Shown: in pieces, positions 32,815 to 46,300 of the stretch
How the letters are laid out: every line of letters begins with the position of its first letter
How positions within the stretch are numbered: the first letter of the stretch is position 1
DNA from: Apophysomyces variabilis
Lineage: Eukaryota > Mucoromycota > Mucoromycetes > Mucorales > Mucoraceae
Assembly: GCA_002749535.1 (NCBI GenBank)
Contig: MZZL01000401.1
Span: 501,165-565,164 of the forward strand
DNA: 64,000 nt
Reading direction: 5' to 3'
Made by a program: the position numbers and the translations under genes
The notes under the pieces: model-generated
Seen by the model: the letters and a program-made list of their open reading frames with translations, nothing else
Told to the model about the DNA's origin: nothing
The model's database searches: none

Positions 32815-35800
32815 TTATGGAAACAACACCAATGCCTGATTGATGAGATAATCCACAACAGCATTTTTGTATGACATATCTAGGAGATCTCTAGTTGCGT
32901 CTCTATCACGCAGCAGCGTGGGTCCAAATACAACCGCAAGATTCTTGCTAGTCATCAAGTTCTGGTCGGCATAATTTTGTACACTTCATAGACAGAATAA
33001 ATGCAATGAGTGATACAGATAATGCGATATCAAAAATTATTTACCTGTGAAGATGATGGGCTAGCCGTTTCAGGGTATCATAGTTCGCTTTAGGAAGCTG
33101 AGAGATTAACGCCAAAAATTTATCGGTCTTTTCCTGGCCTGCATTCATAGCTATATACGCAGAGGATACGGTGAGCGACACAGGAAAACCCGAGGAATTA
33201 TGGCTAGACGTGCACTTACAGATGGCTTCAATCAATTGTGGATAGAGTTCATATGTTAAAAGAGGATCGGGTAATTCTCGTAGATACTGTTTGAGTACAC
33301 TTGTCACGGAGCATATATCATTGATTTCTTCCTCGTCTTCAAGATCGATCGTTTCGCCTTGCTCAAATGCCGATTGGATCAGCTTCATTTGAGCAGCACC
33401 ACCGGATTTCCGATAAATGCCTTCGTAGTCCATTGCACGTGCTTCAACAGCCTGAATACACTTTTCCACTAACAAAGGAATATCGCGTCCTTCTAGTGCC
33501 ACTTGATCAGCCAAACAATTTCCAAACATGCTTCCTATTAGAATAAGAGAAAGGCTTTCTGTTACAACATACACATCAATAAATGGAAAGCTTAAAGTTG
33601 TACCTGATTTTAGCAACTCAGCATCGGATATGTTCGCCAGGTCCAATGTACCAAGGGTGGGCGAATGGCACAATTGTGGGACTCGACTTAGACATTTCGT
33701 GTGCGCTGACAATCCGCAGCCTGAAATAGAACATGTTAGTGCTCGTTATTCAAGGTAGCACTCAATGTATAAGAACCTTGGCAGCGGTATTCAGATCGTC
33801 CTCCCCACATTTTCTCATTACAGACACCGCATTTTACTGGTCTCAAAAACGATGTGGGCTGGAAAGAATGAGGACCAGTGTAGTTATTGTCTTGTGATTG
33901 CTTTGATCCTTGCCGCTCTTTGCGTTCGTCCAATAGTAAACTCTGACAACTTCCGTTGGCATTGCTAAGGTCATATAAGGAACTGGATCTCCCATCTCCA
34001 TAGACGTCCGTCTTGGGGGATTTTCCCAGTTTACCAAACATATTGGCTTTCTTTTTGATCTTAAACATTTTCGGTGATACCGTGCCATTAAAACTGTCAC
34101 GAGAGGCAGTCTTAGGTAATACTGTGCTTGTTTCCGAAGATTTACGTTGCATAGACGTGGGCGAATGTAATTCGGTTGAAGGGGAGGGGGAAGGAGAATA
34201 TAGGAATGATGTCCCAGCCATCACTGCTGCAGCTTCGCGTTCTCGTTCAATTACACGTCTGGACAAATCGTTGTTCATTGATGTTAATTCTGCATTTTTA
34301 GTGTTCAACATGATCATTTCGTGAACTACATCGTCTCGTGCTTTGTTTAGCTCCTGCAATTCACATCGTAGTGAATCCCTTTCGGATGTTAGCGATTGGA
34401 TTTCCACTGTGAGTGCTTTCTTTTGCGTTTCCAAAAGAGAGCTCGATTCCAAATCACTACCCAATAACAGAACAATAAGTGCCGAGCGCCTCTCTCAGTT
34501 AGTCAGTACCTGACAAGACCAGCTTGTTTTTGTTTTGCTAAATCTTCGATCTCTTTTGCCAACGAGGTGCGGCACTCTCTTAGTTGATTGCATGTCTTTT
34601 CAAGTTCGGCACGAGCAGTTTTTATGCGATCCAGCTCTTTTTTTGCCATGGGGACATGCTCTTCCGCAGAGGATTTCGCATTTTGTAAGGTTGTTATCTG
34701 TTGTCGAAGTTCATAAATGGTATATTCATGTTGCTGTCGTAAGGCGGATTCTTTGGCAAATTCTTCTTTTGCTCGTGAAAATTCATCTAAAGCCCGCTGG
34801 CTTGCATCCTGGTATCTGTGATTAATACAAAGCATTTAATGCATAGCGCGGGGGACCTGCCTTGATCTTGTTAAAGTTTGTTTCCAACTCCGTCACCTTT
34901 TTGTTGGATTTTTTTAATTCTTCTTTTAGTCGAATTACCGATGCATCGTCGGAAAATGGCTGCTTGCCACTGGCGGAGCTATTAGAAGGCTTAGGAAATA
35001 TATCGAATGCAGAAGAAAATGGGGTTTGTCTGAGAGAAGCTGCAAGAAGGTCGGTAGCCTTGTTAATTTTGCTCGTGGTTGACGAAACTTTAGGGGGCGA
35101 TTTGCGGGTAGGTGTGTCGGGTTTGGTGAATAAATTAGCCCCAAGCGTTTTGGTAAGGTTTGTGAGTTCGGCAGAATCATTGTCGAAAAAGGATAAATTA
35201 AGCGAGGGTATTTCTGGAAGTGCAAGGTCAAGGGTCGAAGAAGACGATTGAGCAATGTCGCCTTTGGATATACTGCCGTCTTTGAGAAGGTAGATGTTGT
35301 CTTCCTTGCCATTTGTCGAAGATAGGGCGGGTAATGGTTTATAAGAATTAGAAGGTGGTGGAGTCATTGGCTTTGCGGCACCAATTGTTTCTGAACGAGA
35401 AGCAGCGTCAGGTGCAGGCTTTATCGTTGTATCTACGGAACTGCTTCGAGAACGGGCTGGAGTGGGGGGATGTTTGTCCAGACTTTCATTTCGGGAGCGG
35501 ACTTCTACAGGGTTTCGTAGACCGCGTTGGTGCAGTTGCATATATTCATCCACTGTTTGGGTATTAAACATGCGGCTCGCATGACGATGGCCATTGGTAT
35601 TTTTCGTACGAGGATGCTACAATCAACAGTATAATTCAGTTAAACGCTTTGTAGGAAGAGACGGAGAGGTTTTTCTTTTCTTTTTCTTTTTTTTTTTTTT
35701 TTTTTTTCTGTTTTTACCAAGGTATCTTTCTCAAGTTGGCGTTTCTCCTTATCTTCTCGTTTACGCAATTTTTCGGCTTTACGCTGATCGTGGCACGCCG

Positions 35801-36319
35801 TGCAATGAATGCCCTTTAGGGAATAATATAAAAAACGTGTTAACTGCAAGCTTAATGAAACCATGATAATTTAGGAATGCACCTTGCTTGTTTGGGTAAA
35901 AACGAGATCCTCAATTTTCTTTTTGCATGATACGCATCGAAAACATGGCGCGTGATAGGCTTCTTCGCCTAGACGTTATGGTCAGAACAGGCATCGAGCT
36001 AGATGGGTTATGTTTACCGGTCATAATCGCTTCGTCACGTATAGGTTGTCTACATGACGTGCAGGTTGAGGTGCATTGTGCACAGACCGGGCGACCATCC
36101 GCCAGTAACAAAGTGTTGACGTGACAACTGACTGATTGTCCGCATTTCGCGCAAACGAAACTAATGAGGACATTGGTGAGAGAGGCAAATCGCTTGCATC
36201 AGGACATACCAGTCCAAATGAAACAGAGCATCGCCAAATGCTATTACTGATCCTTCTTCAATAGGTTTGTCGCAACCGAAACACGGTGGGGCGGGAGGGT
36301 CGTTAGGTGGTGAGCTCAT
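32815..36319 (-). CDS. LIM-LIM-C1-RhoGAP protein (Rga-type GTPase activator)
   Basis: A multi-exon gene starting at ATG 36319 (MSSPPNDPPAPPCFGCDKPI) and ending at TAA 32815-32817. Domain order: two LIM zinc-binding domains (CFGC..FVCAKCGQS..CTSCRQPI and HAPCFRCVSCKKKIED..CTACHDQ), a Ser/Pro-rich linker, a long coiled coil (about 34.3-34.9 kb), a C1 zinc finger (HSFQPTSFLRPVKCGVCNEKMWGG, then CGLSAHTKCL), and a RhoGAP domain with the arginine finger in YEGIYRKSGG and the closing KNLAVVFGPTLLRDRD. Rga proteins switch off Rho/Cdc42 GTPases at growth sites. The last splice (donor after 33045, acceptor before 32993) restores the RhoGAP end. A long T tract around 35685-35707 lies in an intron. Exons in the linker were not all checked for phase. 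Confidence 0.9.
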
Positions 36320-39300
36320 TTATCTCGGTAGAAACAAAGTGTTGTTAACCGAAGAATAGAAGAGGCCGTCTAGGTAAGTAATTCGACACGGACCCCAATA
36401 AGAAGATAAAGAAGTGGAAAAGGGGAAAAAGCAAAAAGTTAGGACGCTATGAATGCGAAAAAAAGCGAGGGAAAAGATAGAAAGTGGCCAAAAAAAAGCT
36501 ATGCTAAATTTGGCTTACTTGCCCGGCATTTCAAACAGGAGGCAAGTGCTACCAAGCGTAATTGTCCTCTCCAAATCTGGCATCCAAACAGGCTGGTATC
36601 TCTTCTGTGGCACGAGCTTTATTCTTTTTGTCCAAGCACAAGACCTCAAATCTTAAATATTTGGGTTCTTGTTGTTATATATTCACAGAGGCGTGGTGCA
36701 ACATTCCCCGCGGAGTGCTTTGGTCATATAAAATCTAGGAATAGTCCCAACCTATTTCTATCCGTCCGGTGACTCAGCCTTTCCTATTGAGATTACCCGT
36801 TTAAAGAAGTCCTTATTGCCCTAACTCTCTCGTCCAGTAAAACAAAAGAAAAAAAACATTATTATCTACATTACCCGATATATTATCACTTAGCAGATAG
36901 ACAAATGAGATTCACCAGGATTTCAAAGCCAATTTTCTGCCATTGGGCACGTAATGTTTGTAATATCCTTTCAGCCAAGCTCCGTTAGACCTCTTCCGAA
37001 ACTTTGTGCAACTTTTAATTAACGTTAAAATCCCGTTGTTATTGTAGATCCATTAGGCTGTTTATTTAGATCGTTAAAGAAAAAACCAGCCTTTTGTTCT
37101 TCTAGACAGACTTGTTTCAGTCAGATTTAAGATAGATGAAAGTAGCTAAATCGCCAAACATAAAAGCACCCATAGGACATTACATATGAAGTAGATTAAT
37201 ATACTAAACGAAGCATTGGTGATGTTTTTTAGGTTTGACTGTATGACAATTTAACTTCAATAGTCGAAAAACTAGAAGAAGAAGAAAAGAAAACACAGAT
37301 GCGACGCGCTTTTTAGCCCTGATCACCGAGGCAATCGAAATTATCATTGTTTTGTAGACTTCAGAGCAGGGGTTCTCTCGTAATGATATAAGTATTTTGT
37401 ACATTTCGCAAACAAGTAGGATATTATCAAACAGAAAAAACCAAAAGGTGGGGTTGTGCCAGAAACTATGTCCGCGGTATTCTCCCTCTTTATCTGTTCT
37501 CGCTCACATGTGAATGGCCACAGTCGGAGTAAGGTTTACGTGATCAGCCGTTAGTAGCATGTGCCCACTCTGAAGCATGATTTGCTACTTTAAGGCAGGA
37601 CACCGTTTGTCTGCAAAACAGGGCATTTCCACCCTGATTTGGATATCACCGAGAAACTCCTTTGCGGTTATTCAATTAATACGAACAATGATTTCTCCAG
37701 CCGCAAGGTGGCTGTACGCCCCCTTATCGATATAGAAAAATTGCAATGAATGGAAGTCAATGTCACTAGCCAATGAAGGTTAATATTATCGGGTTTCTCT
37801 TACACAAATGTACGAGCACCGATAATAAACAACAATCAGGGAAATGTCTCTAGGATGCTTTCAGTCGCCACAAGCCATGATAGTAACATACCTGGTACTC
37901 CTTAACAATCTGTTGCATGAAGAAAGTGGCTACCGTAATTTAAAATCGACACTCACTGCATGTTACTAAATTATCCTACTTCCGTAAAGATGAGTAGATT
38001 TTCCTTGTGACGGCGCTGCTAAGAATGAACCTACACAACCGCCTCAGCATACTGATTCTATTCTGAAAAATATCTATGGAACATCTATCTTCTACGATAA
38101 GCATCCCATAGTCTATCAAATGGAAAAAGCACATATCAAACCAGTTTGGCAGACATAAGTACCTGGAATACAAGCTAAAAGATTGCAGTTTGAGACACGA
38201 TTAAGATGATCTACAAGTTCAGTTCGTAGGGTTACGCACAATATCGCTTATTGCCATTGCGTGACTGCATATCTTCCTCCATTACTCGTTGGCTAAGATG
38301 ATATATGCATCTTCTACACGCTTGGCGAGGATTTATATATGCTGTTGCGAACGTTATGGAGGAGTAGTTGAAATGAAGGGATACGAGTGCTCGTAACACG
38401 ACAATGGATACGGTTTGTTAGCGTCAAGCTCAGCTTTTAAACTATTTGAGCGACTCTTCAAACATAGTACATGCGAGAATAGTGATGTTAAGCTTTTACT
38501 TTTTCACTGTAAGCCTTACCTGCAAAGTCTTGGCAACTTTAAAAAGATCAGGATGTCCTGGTCGTTCAGAAACCCAAAACTTAAGCTTATTCCGTTCGTT
38601 GCACTTGTCTTGGATTGTTCAATTGTTAAACAATTCTCATCTAAGTCATGCATCCTTATTAAGGAGCACGTCTCTCTTGCCTCTCTTGCCTGCTATTGCT
38701 AAGACACGCAGGATCATTTGTAAACCAGAGAGAGAGAGAGTAATCACAAGCAATTCAGGCCCTCTCGTTTCCTCTTTCTACGGATGCTCAGAGCTAAAAT
38801 ATCCGCAACAGATTTCGCAAACAGCTTCATTCCATGGACAGAATGAACCGCATTCCCTCTTTTCATTCTACAATGGTGCTAATTGGCGTCAAAGAGTCCA
38901 AACAAGAATGACTATACAAGCAGCGTTGCTTCAGCATGGGCAAAACAGAATGCATTGTGTAGCCGCGATATCCATTAAATAAGTGGTTCATAACACTATT
39001 AGATTTATAGTGTGTACTTGTAATTGTCATCCGTTCGCTCAAGTATTCCGTCATTATCTATCTGCTCATTGTTAGGTTGGGTACGTGTTTGACTCGAGTA
39101 CTTATTAAGTGATGAAACCTAAAGTTTGCTAATGAGCTTGCTGCTTTGAGGCTTTTCCACGTGCCGTTTTGGCAAGTCTCCGATTCGACAACCTGGCCAG
39201 TGCCACCTTTTAGAGGATTTAAGGTGTAGATAAGGTTCTGTTTTACGTTCGGATAAATGTGCATCTATAGCGCCTCTTTATCACAGCCTTGGCAAGCGTG

Positions 39301-41554
39301 AATATTACGCTCTTCGTCCCGCCAACAGATAAGAAATGCCGTCCGACAGTGTGAGACGACCAATTTTTCCCGTTCAACGTGCAGCATGGTAGTGACCTTT
39401 CACAGATATATAGGAGAAAACGCCAGATGGCTGGCGGGATGATAGTATCCAACAGTACTCCAGATCAACAAATGGGTAAGCACGCCTCAACCTTTGATTC
39501 AGAGACCTCGGATTCAACTTAAGCACTTCAGGGCATGCAGTTAAATTATCTTATTGAAGAATATTATGCGCACTGGAAATTTTGGCTCACTTTCGCAGCT
39601 TCTTTGGTAGGCTTCTCTAACCCAAAGCGAGCTTTTAGTGAGCAACGTGAACAATGCTGCGTATGCCAGCTATTAGCGCGCCAAATAGATCTCCTAGTGT
39701 TTGTCCGCTAGCTATGGTTAGCTTTAAAAGCTAGCACAAGGTCAAAATTTTTGTTTATTTTGGAACGTAATTTGCGCCATTGAAGAACTACTTTTGCGCT
39801 CACGGGAAATAAATTTGGCGCTGACATAGTGCCGTAGCAGAGTGCTCTAGGTTCAAATAAAAGGAGCCACGATTTACTGCACATAGTCCAGAGCTTACTA
39901 ATATCTAGTACAAGGATAGCAATGATGTAGCATGTTTTTGCTATTTTACAACAATATTCCTTCAAAAAATGAAAAATGGGATAGAACGAGAACAACCTAT
40001 AGATTCATCCATGTCACTGTATTCTCGCGATCTCCACTGGCTGAGGAAGAGTTTTCTATCAGTTAAGGACGATACATAAGCTGGTGGATGATGACTTGCT
40101 ACGGTAGCATGAATAGATAACGAGTGGAAAGACACACGCTTTCGGTTATCGATTGATTGACCAAAAATGTTGGCCAGTTCATGCGTGTAACACTTGTCAA
40201 TTCAGACACGTAATCACTCTATCGATATGTGACATCACGATTGGAGCCATGGCTTTGCTTCGTCATACTGTGCTTCCAGTCCTCTTGGATTTCTTTTTGG
40301 GGCAGCATGTTTCATGATATCGAATGACAACAATTTCCCTAATTCCGCGATTGCCCCCAACATTCACACGTCATACCATAACGCGTCCCTCCATTGATAA
40401 GACGACGTGTTGTCCTCATTGATCCTTTCTTTTAGCTTTATCAATTACTGCATGTTCAATTACACGATCTATTTGTACGTTTATCAATCCAACGTATGAC
40501 AAAAGTACCTGATAAGTCAAAGCGCACAGGCATGAAAAGGTTATCTAACCGCATGATTCAGTATGCTAGACCAATGTTCCATGTATGAAATCAGAGAATA
40601 CAGTGACATGCTGGCCTCTTAACAGAAGCTAATTTCCTACTACTACTAAAATAATCATTCATTAACATTATTTCTTTCAAAAAAGGCATACAACTTTGAA
40701 CAAAAAGTATACACAAGGCATCTTTTAAAAGAAGCATTGGGTGAAACAAGGTACGACAAGATTGAACGTTGTTACTATTATGCAGCAATCTGATCTCATG
40801 ATAGGATAGATATTGAACAATATAATTCCAATAATTTTCATTGTACGACTCTGTTATGGTCAATTGGGCAAGTATCCGCCTGTGCCAGCAAGGAAAACAT
40901 ATGCTTCCGGACATCCAAGACAACCTGAAACATTGTATGATTGCTGGCAGATGAAATCCAACGAAGCGCTAAGACAACAAACCAAACAAAATGCTACAAT
41001 CATTCTCAACGTTAAAATCTTCTGTGGTCTAACAGCGCAGGAAACCAAAATATTCTCTATCGGATGGGTCATTGGGCTCTTTGTGCCGGACGTAACATTT
41101 CCGGACTTTTTCTTGTTCTTTTGCTCACGCCCAGCCGGGTGCTGGGATAGCCTTCGAGGGTAAGTAGAAGACATCAATCATACCAGTCTCATTCACTAAC
41201 CATAAATTGCATTTCATGCTACTCGAATGAATTTTGCGTCCACTGGAGGATCAAGTTGATGCAAGTAAAATGTACTGCCTGCATAAATCATCCGCTAATG
41301 ACGTATATTGTCTTATTCTTTAGCATAACCTCGGTTCTTTTCATTAAGGCAAAATTTGCTTCAAAGTAGTGCAAAATATAATTCAATAAACAATGCAGAA
41401 GCAAACAGATTGAAGTTGCGTTGATTTACTCCAGTGTTCTTAACTTTCATGCAAGATCATCGAAACTGTGCCTGTTTCCATGAATGCAGTCACAAACTTC
41501 AAAGAGGTAACTTTTTTTTCGAGTCATTGCCCGAAAGCGATTGATCGATCAGTC
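36320..41554. other. Gene desert of about 5.2 kb
   Basis: Apart from the MITE-like copy 3 at 41.19-41.39 kb I found nothing assignable. The longest frames (38446-38982 plus, 40813-41163 plus, 40860-41177 minus) have no recognisable domain. A (GA)n run lies at about 38728-38740. The segment may hold old repeats decayed beyond recognition. Confidence 0.35.
41194..41394 (-). mobile_element. MITE-like inverted-repeat element, copy 3 (inverted)
   Basis: About 200 bp in the opposite orientation to copies 1 and 2. Its left part (CTAACCATAAATTG, then GCTACTCGAATGAATTTTGC and GGATCAAGTTGATGCAAG) is the reverse complement of the right arm of copy 1 with about 80 percent identity by eye. Its right edge (CAATAAACA) is the reverse complement of the CTGTTTATTG end of copy 1, less one base. 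No clear duplication flanks it. Confidence 0.6.
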
Positions 41555-43176
41555 ATGGCCAAGGCGAACACTCTCGATTATAAGGAACAGAAGCCAAATC
41601 CGCTTGCCATTGGGCAAACTGTATTCGACTTTGCTGTCCATCCTAGCGAAGATCTTGTCATTTCGGGTGTTATTAGCGGGAAGATCAACTGGTAGGACGA
41701 GGAATGCCACCCGGCAAAGAAAACGGAACTGACGACAACTGTAGCCATCGTTATGGTTTAGAAAAAAACGAGCACCTGTGGACTGAAAAACCTTTTTTGA
41801 AATCCTGTCGAGGTGTTACCTTTTCGCCTGACGGTTCAGGTAGCAAATTAGGACGCAACAACAATGGATTCGATATATATTTCTAAGTTGATTGCTTCAC
41901 TAGGCATCTACGGCATTTCGAAGGAAAAATCACTGGTGCTTTTAGATATTAACGGAAAGGAAATACGAAGAAAGACAGATGCACATGAGTAAGCTTGGTT
42001 TCCTTGGAAGGTAGGATAGACATATTTTCTGATAATTCGGTTTAGAAACCCTTTGAATTCGATTCTTTGTCTAAATGAACGGATGATGGCCACAGGTGAC
42101 GAACAAGGAGTAATTAAGGTAAGGAAAATTGAGGAAAAATGTAGGATAGATATACTCGAATTTTAATATTAACTCATACGCCATGGCTACACGATAGATC
42201 TGGGATAATAGGAAGGCAGAAGCAGTGATGGTTTATACTGAACATGAAGATTTCATCGCTGACATGACATTCAGTCCTGAGCATAACACACTGGTTGCTG
42301 TCGGGTAAAGGCAGAAGATGTTTGAAAAAAACCAATATGCTCACAAGACAATCGTATTTTGGAACAATTAGAGGTGACGGTTACTTGTCGACTTGGGATA
42401 TCCGCAAACCTGATGTAGCTGCCATGTCAGACCATATGGAAGACGAACTTTTATCCATCGCATTATTAAAGGTAATAGCTCCAGGATACGGCCAAAGAAA
42501 CAACTAACACGATACCTATGTATAAAAATAAGAACGGCAAAAAGGCCGTGGTTGGATCGCAGGAAGGCATCCTGAGTTTATGGACCTGGGGTGACTGGGG
42601 TGATTACAGTGATCGTATGGTTGGTCATCCTAGTTCAATTGATGCTATTTGCAAGTTGGATGAAGATACTATTTGCACAGGTAGTAGTGACGGTCTCATA
42701 AGGTAAAAAAAAATAGTGATTTTCTATTATCAGTTGGATAACGTGTCGATAGAATCGTCTCTATTTTACCTAATGAATTCCATGGTATTATCGGTGATCA
42801 TGGAGAAGACATGCCAATCGAACATATCCGACTGACTCATGATAAGAAATATATGCTAAGTAGCGGTCATGATGAAACTTTGCGGTTCTGGGATGTAGGA
42901 CATCTCTTTGCGGAAGGTGGCGACGAGGAAGATCAACATGAAGAGGAAGGAGAAGAAGAGGATGCAATAGAAGCAGCTGAATCTGCCGCAGGTCCTGGCA
43001 GTGGCCCAAAGGATGCTGGTTCCGATTTCGGTGATAGTGGCTCGGATGGCTCGGATGGCTCGGATGACTCAGATGAAGAAAAGACGTCTAAAAAGCGTAG
43101 GAAAAAGCAGCAGAAGAAGCAAGTGCAGCAGAAGAGACCTAATAAGAAAAATACATCATTCTTTTCTGACCTGTAA
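41555..43176 (+). CDS. JIP5: WD40 protein Jip5/WDR55, ribosome biogenesis
   Basis: Eight exons (41555-41691, 41745-41839, 41904-41988, 42046-42118, 42198-42304, 42372-42471, 42533-42702, 42753-43176) encode 396 residues. Jip5/WDR55 is a nucleolar WD40 protein needed for large-subunit rRNA processing. The N-terminal block GQTVFDFAVHPSEDLVISGV is typical of the family. WD repeats follow, e.g. LLDINGKEIRRKTDAHENPL, GDGYLSTWDIRKPD and MLSSGHDETLRFWDVG. The tail is acidic (with three Gly-Ser-Asp repeats encoded by tandem GGCTCGGAT units near 43040), then basic, ending KKNTSFFSDL as in relatives. It converges on PSE1 with only 217 bp between stop codons. Confidence 0.9.
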
Positions 43177-43393
43177 CAATGGCATTCTGATTTAAACCTG
43201 TTGTTTTTGAATGCAGTATTTTATTATGTCGTCTTTTTGCTGCTTCGGTTTTTGCACAGCTATTAACGTAGTAGAGAAGAAAAGGGGAAGGGGTAAGAAA
43301 GAAAAAGAAAAAGACACAGAAGCTATAATGATAGGATTCAAAATCGAAGTCTAGACTATGGGTCCAATATACAAAATGATTATTTATCTTTTT

Positions 43394-46300
43394 TTAGACG
43401 TAGCCCTTCTTCTGAAGAATGGTTCTTGTCTCGGGAGCAATGGCACTCCATAACTGTGTTCGTGTTGCTTCATCAATTCCTCCCAAGATAACTTTCAGGC
43501 TGTTAACCATACGAGCAGCAAGCTCAGACTGAAGCATGTCCGTAGCCAGTACTTCGGCGAAAATCTTGACAAGGGTTGGGATATTAGAGTTGTTAGGGCC
43601 AAGGATGCTTGGATGATGAGCTTCCAACAAGTCAAGCAAATACGTGTACACAATAGGCGCTTCTTGGTCATCATTGACAATTGGCAGGGTTGGAAGCCAT
43701 GCTGATAGAACTTGATCAACATTTGTCTTTGAACCATTGAACTTGCAAATCTTGGCCACAGCGGAAATAGCGTTTTCAGTAGCGTACACAGCACCCTCTT
43801 CTCGGGAGTTAGGTGCGTTGATCATAGCGAATAAGGGCTCCAAAGAAGCAGCGCAGAAATCAGCGTATTGGGCACCACCGAACTGACCGCAGACACCAAC
43901 ACCGTAAGCAGCAGGTTGGCGGACCTCGAAAGCAGGGTCCGAAAGGCCAGCAACCAGGGCCTGCAAGAAGTAATTGCTATAGTTGAAGGACGCAGGGCCA
44001 GTGTATTCGACGACATCATCAAAGATACAGATACCCCATTGACGAGCAGTGGTATTTGGATGACCGAGGAATTGGACTACAAGGGGAAGAAGCGTATCGA
44101 AGTAAGGCAAGAAGCCGGTACCGTGAGCCTTGAACACTGCTTGTACAGCACGGGCCAGCTCTCCAAGAGCGTCATCCTCAGTAGCTTCTTCTTCTGCCAA
44201 ATTCTCCTCATCATCAGCGTCGTATTCACCATTCTGTTTGCTCTGTTCGCGGGCTGTCAAGCGTTCAAGGAACTTCTTCAGTTGCTCTTGTGTCGACTTG
44301 GTGAACGATTCGAGTTGAGCAGGTTGCAAACAGTTTTCGCCAAGAACGTCAAGACACTCATAGAAGGTAGCGTAAATTTGAGCCAGGAAAGAGATATCAT
44401 CTTCAATCATCATAATCTTCGAGACCTTCTCATAGATCGTATGCCACATATTGGCCAACTGGTCGGGTGCAATATTCGCTTCCTTGGCATCCTTAAGCAG
44501 CAATGGGATAAGAGATGCAGCAGCATGGCGAACGCCGTCATGGAAATAGAATTTAAGAAGTGGCAAAGCAAGCTCCAAGACAGGAGCAACATAGGGAAGG
44601 AATCCAGCACCCAGATCGCGTGCGTAGCTAACAAGCATCTCGATAGCTGTATGCTTTTCTTCCAAAACAGAGGTCTTGATACCGATCTGCTGACCGTTGA
44701 TACCGACGAATTCCCATCCATCGTCAACTGGGTACTTAGACTCGATGTCTTCTTCTTCAGGGTCCACGAACGTGAATTCGGGAGTCAGTTGAGCAGATTG
44801 CAACAGAGGAGGCATGATGTTAGGAAGATAGGGTAAGAAATCTTGGCCCATTGTCTTGCACATTCTAGCCCACGCAGCTAAGAGATATGTAGTCTGCACA
44901 TCATCAGGCTCAGTGATCGATGCCTGAATTTGAGCAAGGATGTTGATAAACTCCTGAGTGTAAGGAGAGAAGGCTTCCTTGCCAATAGCAAGACTGATAA
45001 GAGAGACACACTCAATGGCTCTACCACGCAAAAGACGGTATTGTCTATCCGTAGCTTGATGCAGAATATTGATCAACAGTGGCATGATCTTACTGTGGTA
45101 ATTCACAAACTTGTCCTCGGCACAATCAGCGACTGTAGCAATGGTGGTGACCGCTTGTTCCTGAACGTACGTCTTGGAAGTGTTGAGAAGAATCAACAAG
45201 CGCTCAAAGATGGCGTCCAAATAAGGATCCAGAATAGCCTTGTTGGCTTCTTCGCAGAAGTTGACCATGGCGGCCGCAGCGTGTGCTTGAACGCGAGGCT
45301 GAGAGCTATCTTCCATAGCAGGCAAAAGAGTGGAAACAATAGCTTGATGGAAATGCTTCTGTAGGTAGGGCGAGAAATCGGTAGAGATCTGACCGACCGC
45401 GTTACATGCTGCATAACGAACACGAGGATGAGCGTCTGTGAATGAAGGCAAGATCATCTGAATAATGTTGCCAAGTTCGGGCTTCATCACTTTGACACAT
45501 CCTTCACCAATGGATGAAATAGCCATGAGAGCTGCACGTCGCTGTTGCCACTCGCTGGACTGGAGCATTTGAGGGATGTACTGGAAGGAAACAGGCAACA
45601 CAGCCTTTCCACCTAGGGCTCGTGCAAGTCGATCCATGGTACTTTCACCCATGACGTAGTTTTCTTCGTTGTCGTCTTCATCAAGCTAGGGTAACAGAAA
45701 ACAAGAGGGTTGGTCCATCATCCATAAATACTAGCAAAACACAACATACATCATCGGTAGTGTACCAAGATTCATCATCTTCAATGTCAGTCATCATTTC
45801 CATTGCAACGGGGATAGTCTCCGAGGCGAAATTGGGCGTCTTGCGTGCCATGCCAGGGGCGGCTTCAGCTATCGTAAGCAAAAGTTCCAAGGCCATCTGA
45901 CGAGTTCCATCCTCGAATGACTTATCCTTAGCAATGCTGACCATAACAGAGAGGACATTTGGAAGAACAGGCTTGAAGAGACGAGGGGAGTTGTCTGCAA
46001 GTTCGATCAAGACGGTGAGGCCATCCACCAGTTTTTGGTCATCACGTGCTGCAATCACGGGGGACAAAGGCTGTCGTACCGGAAAAAGAACATAAAAATC
46101 AAGGTTCATTGTTTCACATTCAGTCTCGTACCTCTAACATTTGTGGCATCAAAGAACCGATGGCCTTCTGACCAGCGCTGTCAGCCTGGATAATGTAAGC
46201 TGCAGCAGCCTTTGTTGCTTCCAAGCGAACCTAACATGACATAATAAATCAAAATGATCTTTATAGCCTCATAGGGAACGCACCGCTTGGCTTTCGTTGA

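Noticed and set aside
38446..38982. A 178-codon plus-strand frame in the gene desert
   Set aside because: Ser/Leu-rich composition without a domain, overlapped by another frame of similar quality, and no supporting promoter or splice context.
40860..41177. Opposing frames of 105-116 codons on both strands
   Set aside because: Neither shows a domain and both overlap over their whole length, which argues for chance.
43868..44836. A 322-codon plus-strand open frame opposite PSE1
   Set aside because: It lies fully inside the coding exon of PSE1 and its translation has no domain; long antisense frames are expected opposite a highly expressed, codon-biased gene.
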